Below are positions 51,398 through 60,448 of a stretch of 64,000 nt of DNA, in pieces. The translations under genes and the position numbers were made by a program. Every line of letters starts with the position of its first letter. The stretch's first letter is position 1. This DNA is from an uncultured Bacteroidales bacterium. Its GTDB lineage: Bacteria > Bacteroidota > Bacteroidia > Bacteroidales > Paludibacteraceae. The notes beneath the pieces are model-generated. The model did no database searches and was not told where the DNA came from. It saw nothing but the letters and a program-made list of their open reading frames with translations. Where the stretch lies: NCBI GenBank assembly GCA_944321895.1, contig CALUNA010000006.1, forward strand, positions 62,001 through 126,000, given 5' to 3'.

Positions 51398-52579
51398 TTA
51401 CAGAATTTGTGCTAATTGGTCGATAATATCTTCCGCCACTTGCTTTTTGTCTTTTAAATCAAACGCTTGTGAAGTCCCGTTATTGCGGAAAATGGTGATT
51501 TTATTGGTGTCATATCCAAAACCGGCTTGTGCGTCACGCAGGGAATTCAGCACGATGAAATCGAAATTTTTGCGCTTCATTTTTTCTTGTGCGTGCGTGC
51601 TTTCGTGTTCGGTTTCCAGGGCGAAGCCGATGAGGAACTGCCGGCCGCTCTTTTGCTTGCCCAATGCGGCGGCAATGTCTTGCGTGGGTTGCAGTGTGAT
51701 GGTCAGGGCATCCGCTCCGCGCTTGACTTTCTGCTCGGCCCTGCTTTCCGGCCGGAAATCGGCGACTGCGGCGCACAGAATGGCACCATCGTGCATGGCA
51801 AACTGTTCGGTGGCAGCCCGATACATCTCGTCTGCCGATTCCACATCGATGCGTTTTATGTTCGGATGAATTGTTTTCAGTTGTACGGGGCCGGCTATCA
51901 GCGTGACTTCTGCACCGCGTTCTGCACAAGTCTCAGCCAGTGCAAAGCCCATTTTGCCGCTCGAATAGTTGCCGATGAAACGGACCGGGTCTATTTTTTC
52001 ATAAGTCGGGCCGGACGTAATCATGACTTTCCGGCCGGACAAGTCCTTGGGGCGGAAAAAGTCCTTGATTGTGCGTGCTATTTCCGCCGGTTCTTCCATG
52101 CGGCCTTTCCCGATACTTCCGCAAGCCAGTTCGCCTTCGCGGGGTTCAATGAACCGGACACCGAATGTGGCAAGTTTTTGCAGATTCGCCTGTACGGCAG
52201 GGTGGGCGTACATGTGGGTGTTCATGGCCGGTGCCACGAATACGGGTTTGTGAAACGCCAGGAAAACCGTGCTCAGCGCATCGTCAGCTATGCCGTTGGC
52301 GAATTTGCCGATAATATCGGCAGAAGCCGGAGCAACAACCAGGCAATCAGCCCAATCGGCCAGCGTGATATGTGCCGTGCTGTACTGTTCTACGGGTGCG
52401 AACATGTCCGAATAGACCTTGTTTTGCGACAGGGTTTCCAGCGTGAGCGGCGTGACGAATTGCAGTGCGTTTTGCGTGCACACGGTTTTGACGGTTGCGC
52501 CCTGTTTCCTGAACAGTCGGATAAGTTCCGGCGTCTTATAGGCGGCAATGCCGCCGGATATGCCAAGCAGGATGTTCAT
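51398..52579 (-). CDS. coaBC: Bifunctional phosphopantothenoylcysteine decarboxylase / phosphopantothenate-cysteine ligase
   Basis: A 393-residue coenzyme A biosynthesis enzyme. The N-terminal flavoprotein domain (about 1-175) has GISGGIAAYK near 6, catalytic His70 (STAHITL) and VAPAMNTHMY near 158-168. The C-terminal CoaB domain (about 185-393) has MITSGPTYEKIDPVRFIGN split across 187-206 and NSSGKMG-type residues (YSSGKMGFALAE). It is the first gene of the coaBC-DUF4835-recN operon, with its promoter box at 52618-52625. Confidence 0.95.
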   Translation of the reverse strand: MNILLGISGGIAAYKTPELIRLFRKQGATVKTVCTQNALQFVTPLTLETLSQNKVYSDMFAPVEQYSTAHITLADWADCLVVAPASADIIGKFANGIADDALSTVFLAFHKPVFVAPAMNTHMYAHPAVQANLQKLATFGVRFIEPREGELACGSIGKGRMEEPAEIARTIKDFFRPKDLSGRKVMITSGPTYEKIDPVRFIGNYSSGKMGFALAETCAERGAEVTLIAGPVQLKTIHPNIKRIDVESADEMYRAATEQFAMHDGAILCAAVADFRPESRAEQKVKRGADALTITLQPTQDIAAALGKQKSGRQFLIGFALETEHESTHAQEKMKRKNFDFIVLNSLRDAQAGFGYDTNKITIFRNNGTSQAFDLKDKKQVAEDIIDQLAQIL

Positions 52580-52617
52580 GTTTTTCTGTTTTTGTGCCTG
52601 AATCGGCCTTATGCGTG

Positions 52618-52625
52618 CAAAGGTA
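52618..52625 (-). promoter_or_regulatory. -7 box of coaBC, fused to the rpoZ terminator tail
   Basis: TACCTTTG on the minus strand, 38 bases before the ATG, directly following the T-run and G of the rpoZ terminator. Confidence 0.6.
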
Positions 52626-52664
52626 CAAAAAAAGGATAAAGAATGAAATGTCCTTTATCCTTTT
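52626..52664 (-). terminator. Terminator after rpoZ
   Basis: AAAAGGATAAAG (52630-52641) pairs perfectly with CTTTATCCTTTT (52653-52664) around an 11-base loop. On the minus strand it ends in a T7 run. Confidence 0.87.
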
Positions 52665-52688
52665 AGGTCAATGCAACAACCGGGATGA

Positions 52689-53024
52689 TTATTTCATTTT
52701 TTCTTTTTCCTTGGCCGGATTACGGTAGAAAATCTTGTTGTCGATAAATTCTTTGGTGGCAAGCAAGGTAGGTTTCGGCAATTTTTCATAGTAACGCGAA
52801 ACTTCTATTTGTTCCTTGTTTTCAAAAACTTCTTCGATATTGTCGTTGGAGGTCGTGAATTCCTGCAACTTGTCTTCCAGTTCCTTTTTCAGGTCCGCGC
52901 TGATCTGATTGGCGCGCTTGGCAATAATGGCTACAGTTTCGTACACATTGCCGACTTCTTCACACAATTTGTTCATGTCCAGGGTCTGTGTGTTGGTCGG
53001 GGCATTTAATCTTTTGTAATCCAT
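52689..53024 (-). CDS. rpoZ: DNA-directed RNA polymerase omega/Rpb6 subunit, Bacteroidetes type
   Basis: A 111-residue protein of the Rpb6/omega fold. The N-terminal Asn/Thr-rich segment is followed by GNVYETVAIIAKRANQISAD near 25-44, the family's core helix that clamps the beta-prime C-terminus, then an acidic stretch and the KPTLLATKEFIDNKI segment. In this phylum the gene commonly follows bamD, as here (23-base gap). Confidence 0.85.
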   Translation of the reverse strand: MDYKRLNAPTNTQTLDMNKLCEEVGNVYETVAIIAKRANQISADLKKELEDKLQEFTTSNDNIEEVFENKEQIEVSRYYEKLPKPTLLATKEFIDNKIFYRNPAKEKEKMK

Positions 53025-53047
53025 AGTTTTATACGTAATTTATGTTT

Positions 53048-53842
53048 TTATTTTTTCTGTAAGTTGGCAAATATGCGTTCGGCATTTTTGCGGTATTTTC
53101 CTTCCGGAAATTCGCCTATGTAGCTGTAATATTCGTCGATTGTTTCCTGCCTGCGTTCTTCTTTTTTCTCGTCCACGCTCAACAATGTCTGTTGATATTT
53201 TGAGTTCAGCATGATGAAACTGAATTCTTCGCGGTACTGGTTTGTCGGGTAGTTTCTCAGCGCATTTTGCGACACGATTTTTGCAGATTCATAGTTGTCG
53301 CCTAAATAAGTTCCCAAATTGTAATATAGCCGTGCATTCAGCAGTTCCTTGTAAGCCAGCTTGTTGGCCAATTCTTCCAATAATCTGTTGGCATCCTGCA
53401 CAAAACTGCTTTCCGGATAAATGTCGATAAATTCCTGCAAGGCTTCGATGGCGTTGCGGGTGGCAGTCTGGTCCAAACGCGCGTCGGGCGAATCCAGATA
53501 GTAGCAATATCCGACCATGTACTTGGCTTCAATTACGTAACGCCCTTTCGGGTATGTCCTTACGTATGTTTTGTAATACTCGCTGGCCGAATAATAGTCT
53601 TTTTGTCCCATGTAGCAGCGGCACAAGTAGAACAGGATTTCTTCCGAACGTTCCGTGCCTTTGTAGTAGGTCGATATGTCGTCAAACAATGTCTGGGCAC
53701 GCATATAGTCTTTCTGCTCGAAGTAAGCCACGGCCTTTTCGTATTTCAGTTCGGGGTCGTTGCTTTTGAGCAGTTTCTGGTAATCGCTGCACGATACAGC
53801 CACAAGGGCCATCAGGATAATATATAAAAACTTGCGTCCCAT
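53048..53842 (-). CDS. bamD: Outer-membrane assembly lipoprotein BamD
   Basis: A 264-residue lipoprotein (lipobox VAVSC, Cys near 18) with five tetratricopeptide-like repeats, for example YEKAVAYFEQKDYMRAQTLF near 34-53 and CYMGQKDYYSASEYYKTYVR near 78-97. It belongs to the beta-barrel assembly machinery at the periplasmic side of the outer membrane. A longer frame begins at 53872, but a -7 box at 53860-53867 overlaps those codons, so the ATG at 53840-53842 is used. That leaves a leader of only about 10 bases. Operon with rpoZ. Confidence 0.92.
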   Translation of the reverse strand: MGRKFLYIILMALVAVSCSDYQKLLKSNDPELKYEKAVAYFEQKDYMRAQTLFDDISTYYKGTERSEEILFYLCRCYMGQKDYYSASEYYKTYVRTYPKGRYVIEAKYMVGYCYYLDSPDARLDQTATRNAIEALQEFIDIYPESSFVQDANRLLEELANKLAYKELLNARLYYNLGTYLGDNYESAKIVSQNALRNYPTNQYREEFSFIMLNSKYQQTLLSVDEKKEERRQETIDEYYSYIGEFPEGKYRKNAERIFANLQKK

Positions 53843-53859
53843 ATTTGGTTTTTGGCCTG

Positions 53860-53867
53860 CAAAGGTA
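53860..53867 (-). promoter_or_regulatory. -7 box of the bamD-rpoZ operon
   Basis: TACCTTTG on the minus strand, with CTTG 19 bases upstream. It lies within the upstream extension of the bamD frame and so fixes the start. Confidence 0.65.
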
Positions 53868-53979
53868 GTCATTTTCTGTTGTAAAGCAAGTGTTTATCCG
53901 TTTTTTATTTTACTTTATGACTTCTAAAAAATCGTATGGCCGCTTTTTTCGTTTTGTTTTTCCCGTTAGCTTGCGACGC

Positions 53980-54999
53980 TTATTTCATGTATTTTTCAAA
54001 TCCGGGCGTGTGTATGGTTCGCATTTTGCCTTGTTCGTCCGCATAAATCAGAAAACATTCCGTGTCGGGCAGGCGGCTGATAAGTGCGAACGCTTCGTCT
54101 TTACCTAACACCATGCAGGCGGTGGCAAGTGCGTCGGCGCGCATGCACGACGTAGCTATAATGGTGGCGCTCAGCAGGCTGTGTGTTACCGGATAACCCG
54201 TGCGCGGGTCAATGGTGTGTGCGTATTTTTTGCCGTCCTGGTAATAGAATTGCCGGTAGTTGCCAGAGGTGGCCATGCAGGCATCTTCTATGTGGATGAC
54301 GGTCTCTATTTCACTGATGGTGTTGGTCGGGTCATCGATGGGCTTGTTGATGCCGACACGCCACGGTTTGCCTTCCGGGTTCTTTCCGTGCGCGACGATT
54401 TCGCCGCCAATATCCACCAAATAATTCGCGCAACCGTTGGCAGCCAGGAATTCGCCGACAACATCGCAGCCGTAACCTTTGGCTATGGCGCTTGCATCCA
54501 GCATAATGCGCGGATCATTCTTGACAATATGGTGGCGTTCCATATACAGCCGCCAATGCCCGGTGAACTGCAACAAACTGTCTATGCGTTCGGGCGTGAT
54601 AGCCGCTTTTTCCGAAAAGCCGAATCCCCACGCATTGACTAATGGCGCCACGGTTATGTCGAATGCGCCGTGTGTCAGTTCCGACACGCTTTTGGCTTGC
54701 GCGTACATGCGCTCGAAATAAGGATCGAGCGTGACGGTGTCATTGCGGTTCACGCGCGAAATGATTGATTGAGGATCGTAAACCGACAGTGAATGGTTGA
54801 ACACTGCCAGGACGCTGTCAATGCCGTTTTGCAAATCAAGGTTGTCGGTTTGCGAATACTGTATGTTGTAATAAGTTCCGAAGACTTGTCCATGGTTCTG
54901 GATATAGGGTACGGTTTCCTTTTTGTTGTTCGGGTAAAAAATCAGGAAAAACAAGGCGACAAGAATAAGCGCCAAGGTAATCAAACGGCGTTGTTTCAT
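53980..54999 (-). CDS. apbE: FAD:protein FMN transferase (ApbE family)
   Basis: A 339-residue flavin transferase anchored by an N-terminal membrane helix (about 6-22). Motifs: FGTYYNIQY near 44, HSLSVYDPQSIISRVNR near 71, MLDASAIAKGYGCD near 172, VDIGGEIVAHGKNPEGKPW near 195, and the metal/FAD-binding ATSGNYRQFY and AHTIDPRTGYPV stretches. It covalently attaches FMN to proteins such as Nqr or Rnf subunits, none of which lie in this window. The ATG at 54997-54999 is chosen; the frame upstream to 55095 overlaps its promoter box. Confidence 0.92.
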   Translation of the reverse strand: MKQRRLITLALILVALFFLIFYPNNKKETVPYIQNHGQVFGTYYNIQYSQTDNLDLQNGIDSVLAVFNHSLSVYDPQSIISRVNRNDTVTLDPYFERMYAQAKSVSELTHGAFDITVAPLVNAWGFGFSEKAAITPERIDSLLQFTGHWRLYMERHHIVKNDPRIMLDASAIAKGYGCDVVGEFLAANGCANYLVDIGGEIVAHGKNPEGKPWRVGINKPIDDPTNTISEIETVIHIEDACMATSGNYRQFYYQDGKKYAHTIDPRTGYPVTHSLLSATIIATSCMRADALATACMVLGKDEAFALISRLPDTECFLIYADEQGKMRTIHTPGFEKYMK

Positions 55000-55015
55000 A
55001 ATTAATATTTTGTCG

Positions 55016-55023
55016 CAAAGGTA
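55016..55023 (-). promoter_or_regulatory. -7 box of apbE
   Basis: TACCTTTG followed by CGAC on the minus strand, 17 bases before the ATG. Confidence 0.62.
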
Positions 55024-55149
55024 CGAAAAAAAGTCGGTTTGGTATAGCCTGGAATTGTAGGTAAAAAACCAGCCGAATATATTGTAAAAATACATTCGGC
55101 TGATTCCTAAATTTATTTGTAAAGTGATATGTTCCTTCTTTTTCTGTTT

Positions 55150-56043
55150 TTAGAAGTAGAACATCATATACAGTTTTCCTCCCAAGTTCTCAGTTCCGAA
55201 ACTGAAAGCAGTGTTTCCCGGGCTGACTAATTCCGTACGTGTTTCCACTTGGTCTGTAGATTGGTTATAACCTTCTTGTGTCTGATAGCATTGCCGGCCA
55301 AACTCTCCCAGCGCATAGAGCGATACTTCACCACCTATCGACAAGTGAGAAGCCAAGAAAATTTCTACACCAGTATGTATGCCTAAACCGACATATTGAG
55401 TATTCTTATCATGATAACGTCCGGTAACGTAGGTCTTTGTCCAGTAGCCCACATCCTCGGGAGTTCCTAAATCGGTACGGCTTGGTGTCTGGTTAATGTT
55501 AGTAATGGCATTGCCATATTCGTAGATGTTTTTCTGCGCGGCAAATCCGTAAATCAATTCAGCGCCGGCATAACCCTGGATGCGGTTATATCCACGTCTG
55601 TATTCAGCTCCTAAAGCAATGGAACCTCCTGACTGTCTGATCCGTTCAGTGTCAATCACTTTAGCCTCGGATAGCGGATTCAAAGCAATTGCGGCATCGT
55701 CTGGCTTATAAAACCGGTTCACGTTTGTCTTGGCAAGGATGCCTATGTTTGCCCTCAGTGCGATATTGTCAGTCAGCATATATTTCCCCATGATGGAAAC
55801 AGTCGGGTTTAAAATACTGAGGTCTTCTATCGTGCTATTTCCACCGAATTGGTCATAACTGGCACCGGCATCACTGAAAAAGTGTCCTGCGTAGTCGAGC
55901 AGTGGTACCAAATCTATTCCTAATCCGATATCCCCCGCTTTCGGGAGTACTACGGATTTCTTACTCTTGACTTCATCTTGGGCAAAGATGCCTGCCGACA
56001 AAGCCAGCAACAGCATCAATGCAGATATTTTCGCTTTTTTCAT
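55150..56043 (-). CDS. Outer-membrane beta-barrel protein of unknown function
   Basis: A 297-residue protein with signal peptide (SAGIFAQ) and alternating beta-strands ending in an aromatic GGKLYMMFYF terminus, as expected for a BAM-assembled barrel. Strands such as IALRANIGILAKTN and GSIALGAEYRRGYNRIQGYA suggest 8-12 strands. I recognise no specific family. It lies 21 bases after the lipoprotein gene upstream and is probably expressed with it, so the two may form a surface complex. Confidence 0.78.
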   Translation of the reverse strand: MKKAKISALMLLLALSAGIFAQDEVKSKKSVVLPKAGDIGLGIDLVPLLDYAGHFFSDAGASYDQFGGNSTIEDLSILNPTVSIMGKYMLTDNIALRANIGILAKTNVNRFYKPDDAAIALNPLSEAKVIDTERIRQSGGSIALGAEYRRGYNRIQGYAGAELIYGFAAQKNIYEYGNAITNINQTPSRTDLGTPEDVGYWTKTYVTGRYHDKNTQYVGLGIHTGVEIFLASHLSIGGEVSLYALGEFGRQCYQTQEGYNQSTDQVETRTELVSPGNTAFSFGTENLGGKLYMMFYF

Positions 56044-56064
56044 AATGCAAATAGTATAAAAGGA

Positions 56065-57153
56065 TTAATACGTCCATCCCATGGGATTATTTTTCTTGTA
56101 TAGGGGTATACCATCTTCGTCTTCGTCCACATCGGGGTTGCCAATGCCTCGGATGATGCTGTAATCCTCAGGAGTAAACTCTTGCTGGATGGTAGCGATT
56201 TTCAATGCAATGAACTTGTTGTTGGAGCTTGCTGCTTGAACGGGACTTTTTTGCTCTGAATATACTCCAGATAGTTTTTGATTAAGCCATGTGGAAGAAC
56301 CAGCTTCTTGGAAATAATGTTTGAAAGCTTTTTCTGAATCTGCCGCAGCATAACTGGCTTCAACTTTAGCTGTTACTTCAACATCTGAATATTCCCAAAC
56401 TTCGTAGAATAGAGCTGTCAAACTATATTCTCCATTGCCGTCGGTTGTCAGATTGTATATGATGTCAGGTTGCTTTTTGTCAGGATCAGTACCAGATAAT
56501 GTTATTTTGATTTGGGAGTTGGCACTTACTATTTCATCTTGTACATACGTTTCAACACCAGCGGTTTCTTTGCGGACTTCTCCCATGTAAACGACTTTAC
56601 CTTTAATGTTGATAGACTGGTTGCGTTTGGGTTGGTCTTCTGTGGTAGTCGGCTTAATTTCAATATTTGCAACTTCTATATCGCCAGGTTCAACAGAAAA
56701 TTTATCTCCATCTATAAAATCCAAAACATTAAACAATACGTTATCAGAAGTGGTTACAGTCCCATCATTGTTCAGTGTACCATGGGAAGCATAGAAAGGT
56801 AATGCATCTATCGTTGCTTCTACCCCTTTTGAAGTAACAGGAAATGTAATGGAATAGTTACCATTGGCATCTGTGGTTGCCGTAAATAATTTTTTCCCAT
56901 CCGAACCGCTCTTATAGTCACCGTATGGAATTTTGACGGTAATGGTAATGCCACTGGCCGGTGCCATGTTGGCACCATCAAGAATTGCATCTTCTTCCTG
57001 ACGGGCACCTTGATCGTACATAACTCTTCCTTGGATGGTAGCGCGTCCTTCAATGACATCTAAAGTCATTTCAGATTGCTCTTCGCGGCAACCTGTCCAT
57101 AGGCACAAAACAGCTGCCATTGCAGCTCCTAAAAAAAACTTTGTCTTTTTCAT
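56065..57153 (-). CDS. Lipoprotein with repeated carboxypeptidase-regulatory-like beta domains
   Basis: A 362-residue lipoprotein (signal peptide, then WTGC with Cys near 22). Two segments look like Ig-like/carboxypeptidase-regulatory folds: about 40-120 (GRATIQGRVMYDQ, then TTDANGNYSITFPV) and about 180-275 (INIKGKVVYMGEV, then LTTDGNGEYSLTALF). The C-terminus is acidic (VDEDEDG) and ends GWTY. The function is unknown. It is the first gene of a pair with the barrel protein and probably sits in the outer membrane. Confidence 0.75.
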   Translation of the reverse strand: MKKTKFFLGAAMAAVLCLWTGCREEQSEMTLDVIEGRATIQGRVMYDQGARQEEDAILDGANMAPASGITITVKIPYGDYKSGSDGKKLFTATTDANGNYSITFPVTSKGVEATIDALPFYASHGTLNNDGTVTTSDNVLFNVLDFIDGDKFSVEPGDIEVANIEIKPTTTEDQPKRNQSINIKGKVVYMGEVRKETAGVETYVQDEIVSANSQIKITLSGTDPDKKQPDIIYNLTTDGNGEYSLTALFYEVWEYSDVEVTAKVEASYAAADSEKAFKHYFQEAGSSTWLNQKLSGVYSEQKSPVQAASSNNKFIALKIATIQQEFTPEDYSIIRGIGNPDVDEDEDGIPLYKKNNPMGWTY

Positions 57154-57214
57154 AAGTAATAAAAATTAGTTAGTAAAAATAAGTTGTTTGTTTCCTCGAG
57201 AAGAAACATGTTAG

Positions 57215-57222
57215 CAAATGTA
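57215..57222 (-). promoter_or_regulatory. -7 box of the lipoprotein-barrel pair
   Basis: TACATTTG on the minus strand, 62 bases before the ATG. The leader contains a partly palindromic stretch around CTCGAG (57195-57200). Confidence 0.5.
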
Positions 57223-57466
57223 TTGTTTTTTTATAGAAACTCAAAATAAAAGTCCGAATTTTTTTAATATAAAATATATGTACTCTTGGTTCTTTGTAAT
57301 GTCCTGTGGATTAATGTGTTAAATTTTATTTGAAACTGTTTGCTCGGTTGCGTTAAAAAGCTGGCTGGGGAATATTACGGGTTTTTGTACAATTTTTTTA
57401 TGGAATCGACAGGAAGTTTATGCTAAAAACAACATGGTTTTTCCCGGGTTTTAGTGAAGTTTGCCG

Positions 57467-57474
57467 TATCTTTG
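57467..57474 (+). promoter_or_regulatory. -7 box of the large outer-membrane protein gene
   Basis: TATCTTTG followed by CAG, 62 bases before the ATG. Confidence 0.6.
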
Positions 57475-57535
57475 CAGAGTGTTTTAAACCATTGTCGCAT
57501 TTATTTGTCTAAAAAAACTGTTTTGTTTGTAGATA

Positions 57536-60337
57536 ATGAGAAAATTTTTGGTTGCAATTTTGGTCTTATTGGGTTGCCGCGCTTATGCACAGCATAAAAT
57601 CCAGTCGCAGGTGGTGGGTGCCGCAAACGGCGAATTGATAGAGATGGCTACTGTGCGCTTGCTGAATCCGCGCGATTCCGCTTTGGTCAAGGGTGTGCAA
57701 ACCGACCAGCGCGGCTTTTTTACGTTGGACAAGGTGGAAAACGGGAATTATATCCTGATAGTCAGTTTTGTGGGATATAAGAACGAGACGCGCAATATCG
57801 TTATGCGTGATAAAAACCTGTTTTTGAAAACTTTTTATTTGGAAGAAGATGTCGCCCTGCTTGGAGAGGTGGAAGTGAAGGGTACGGCGGCACAGATGGT
57901 TGTGCGCGGAGATACGACGGAATACAATGCGGCAGCGTTCAAGACTGCCGAAAATGCGGTGGTAGAGGAGCTGCTGAAAAAAATGCCGGGTGTGGAGGTG
58001 GATGCCGATGGCAAAATCACCGTGAACGGGGAGGAAATTACCAAGGTCCGTGTGGATGGCAAAAAATTCTTTGATGATGATCCGCAAATGGCCACCAAGA
58101 ATATTCCTGCAGAAATGATAGACAAGGTGCAGGTATTGGATGAAAAGTCGGAAATGGCAAAACTGACCGGATTTGAAGATGATGAAACGGAACGGATCAT
58201 TAACCTGACCTTGAAGCCGAACCGTAAAAAAGGAATTTTCGGCAATTTTACAGGTGGAGGAGGTTTGGATGTGGTAAAAGGAGATGACGATGTGTATGAT
58301 CCTCGCTATAACGCGAATGTATTTCTGAACATGATGCTTAATGAATCACAGACGAGCATTATCGGTGGCGCCAACAATACCAACCAGTCGCGGAGCGGCC
58401 GCGGACGTTCCAATATCAATGCGGGCAGTGGAATTACGAGCACGCAGAACTTGGGTATCAATACTTTTGTAGAACCCAATAAGCAGTTGAAGATAGGAGG
58501 TGATGCAACGGCCAATCATTCAGCAAATCTGACATTGAGCAATCAGGAAAAAATAACATATTCCGATGAGCAGGATTTTACAAACCATGACAACAGCCGG
58601 CGTGAGTCCAACAATTATGATGTGAATGTCCGTTTGGAAATGGAATGGAAAATAGATTCCATGAACACCATAATTGTGCAGCCGAATATATCGTATACGA
58701 ATTCGATGCTGAACTCCGGAAACGAGTATACATATTTTTCACAAGCAGACAGTGTCAGCTGGGGAAATTCCGAAAATTTGTCCCAACAGACGAATATTAA
58801 AGGAGGCGGGCGGATAATTTATAACCATAAGTTCAAAAAGACGGGGCGTACTTTGACCGGACACATGGATGTGAATGTGTCAGACGACAGAACGGATGGA
58901 ATGAATTATTCCGAAAAAAATATCCGTGAAAACAACACGAAGGAAATTATCGACCAGCAGGTTTGTCAGAAATCCAACTCATTCCGCTATGATATTCGGG
59001 TTTCCTATGTGGAGCCATTGTTCGGCAACAAACACTTTCTGGAAATAGCGGCGGCAATGAACAACAATAACCGCAAGTCAGAGAAACTGCAATACAGCAG
59101 GGATGCAGCAGGCAACTACACACAGTTTGATTCTGTCTACAGCAATAACTTCATCAGCCGTTTTTTCAGCGAGACGCTGGAGTTGAACTATCGGCTGAAG
59201 GACAAAACCTATGACTTGATGATTGGAGTAAAAGCTAATCCATCCCAAACCTACAGTTATACAACTTATGGAAATGCAGACCGGCGTGATGTGGTGAATG
59301 AAGTGTGGAACTTCTCACCGACAGCTAATTTTAAATACAGTTTTGGAAAAAAGGAATTTCTCCGCATTGTGTACAGGGGAATGACAAGCCAGCCTACGTT
59401 GGAGCAAATGGAACCATCCAAGAACAATTCGGATCCGATGAATGAGCGGGTCGGAAATCTGAATCTGAAGCCGGCTTTCAACCAGTCATTACGCTTTATG
59501 TATTCCAAATTTAACCAGGAACGTTTTTCATCGTTCAGTGCCGGCATTTTCGGACAACTGACCAAAGATGCATTGGTGAGCAACAACATATATGATGAAA
59601 CAGGTAAAAAGTATTATCAGACAGTTAACGCGGTTGACATGCCGTTCTCGGTTAGTGCGCATGTCATGTACAACACACCGTTAGTCCAGAAACGCCTGCA
59701 CTTTAATACGCGTACTTCTGTCTCTTTTAATCGCAGAGTAGGTTATTCCCTGATGGGAATGTCATCCGGAATGTCGGAAACGACAGAGTTGCCGCTCGGA
59801 GAACTGAGTCGGAACAACAATCTGGGGGCAAACGAGTTTTTGTCACTTACATTCACACATGATATTGTGGAAATCGGAATACAGGGAAAATTTACATACT
59901 CACGTACGCAAAATAATTTGAGCGCACAAGGAATAACGCATGTGTACGACTGGAATACAACAGGAAATCTGACCTTGCATTTGCCCTGGCAACTTACATT
60001 GGCCTCCGATGTGGGTTATACGGCACGTTATGGCTATAGTTTGTCGGATGTCAACGAACTGATCTGGAATGCATCGCTGGATAAAACCTTGCTGAAGAAC
60101 AGGGCAACACTTTCGTTGAAAGCTTATGATATGTTGAACCAGCGGAAAAATATCCGGGAAACCGTCGGTGACAATTATGTGCAGTATTCAACTTACAATA
60201 CATTGCCTACATACGTCATCCTCAGTTTTACCTACAAGCTGAACAAAATGGGTGATACAAAAATGCGTGATGGCGGCAGGCCTCACCCGGCAGGACCGGG
60301 AATGCCTGGCGCACCTCCTCCACCGCCACCGTTGTGA
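57536..60337 (+). CDS. TonB-receptor-like outer-membrane beta-barrel protein with proline-rich C-terminal tail
   Basis: A 933-residue outer-membrane protein. Residues 1-19 are a signal peptide (CRAYAQ). About 20-105 is a carboxypeptidase-regulatory-like domain (GAANGELIEMATVRLLNP, then GFFTLDKVENGNYILIVSF). About 120-225 is plug-like (VVEELLKKMPGVEVDADG, then VRVDGKKFF). About 230-905 is the barrel (outer membrane beta-barrel family, PF14905 type). The true last strand (PTYVILSFTYKL) is followed by about 28 residues rich in Gly and Pro ending in PPPPPPL. No TonB box is evident, and no SusD partner is adjacent. The ligand is unknown. Confidence 0.83.
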   Translation: MRKFLVAILVLLGCRAYAQHKIQSQVVGAANGELIEMATVRLLNPRDSALVKGVQTDQRGFFTLDKVENGNYILIVSFVGYKNETRNIVMRDKNLFLKTFYLEEDVALLGEVEVKGTAAQMVVRGDTTEYNAAAFKTAENAVVEELLKKMPGVEVDADGKITVNGEEITKVRVDGKKFFDDDPQMATKNIPAEMIDKVQVLDEKSEMAKLTGFEDDETERIINLTLKPNRKKGIFGNFTGGGGLDVVKGDDDVYDPRYNANVFLNMMLNESQTSIIGGANNTNQSRSGRGRSNINAGSGITSTQNLGINTFVEPNKQLKIGGDATANHSANLTLSNQEKITYSDEQDFTNHDNSRRESNNYDVNVRLEMEWKIDSMNTIIVQPNISYTNSMLNSGNEYTYFSQADSVSWGNSENLSQQTNIKGGGRIIYNHKFKKTGRTLTGHMDVNVSDDRTDGMNYSEKNIRENNTKEIIDQQVCQKSNSFRYDIRVSYVEPLFGNKHFLEIAAAMNNNNRKSEKLQYSRDAAGNYTQFDSVYSNNFISRFFSETLELNYRLKDKTYDLMIGVKANPSQTYSYTTYGNADRRDVVNEVWNFSPTANFKYSFGKKEFLRIVYRGMTSQPTLEQMEPSKNNSDPMNERVGNLNLKPAFNQSLRFMYSKFNQERFSSFSAGIFGQLTKDALVSNNIYDETGKKYYQTVNAVDMPFSVSAHVMYNTPLVQKRLHFNTRTSVSFNRRVGYSLMGMSSGMSETTELPLGELSRNNNLGANEFLSLTFTHDIVEIGIQGKFTYSRTQNNLSAQGITHVYDWNTTGNLTLHLPWQLTLASDVGYTARYGYSLSDVNELIWNASLDKTLLKNRATLSLKAYDMLNQRKNIRETVGDNYVQYSTYNTLPTYVILSFTYKLNKMGDTKMRDGGRPHPAGPGMPGAPPPPPPL

Positions 60338-60407
60338 TAAACAGTGGAATACATGGCAGGAACTTGTCTGCTTTTTCAGGGTAGGAAGCGGCGCCGGTAT
60401 TACAAAA

Positions 60408-60437
60408 AAAGAGGGAAAATAAAGTCTTTCCCTCTTT
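60408..60437. terminator. Bidirectional terminator between the outer-membrane gene and the DUF4270 gene
   Basis: AAAGAGGGAAA pairs with TTTCCCTCTTT around an 8-base loop. T-rich flanks follow on both strands, fitting convergent genes. Confidence 0.85.
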
Positions 60438-60448
60438 CTTTTTCTATG

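Larger units (their letters stand above)
57154..57535. other. Intergenic region between divergent envelope operons
   Basis: A 382-base AT-rich interval without a plausible gene. It holds the two divergent promoter boxes listed separately. The middle part (about 57230-57460) shows no clear repeat or strong hairpin. Confidence 0.55.

Noticed and set aside
51527-52639. A 370-codon plus-strand frame
   Set aside because: Antisense to coaBC; no recognisable domain, and coaBC has all its active-site motifs.
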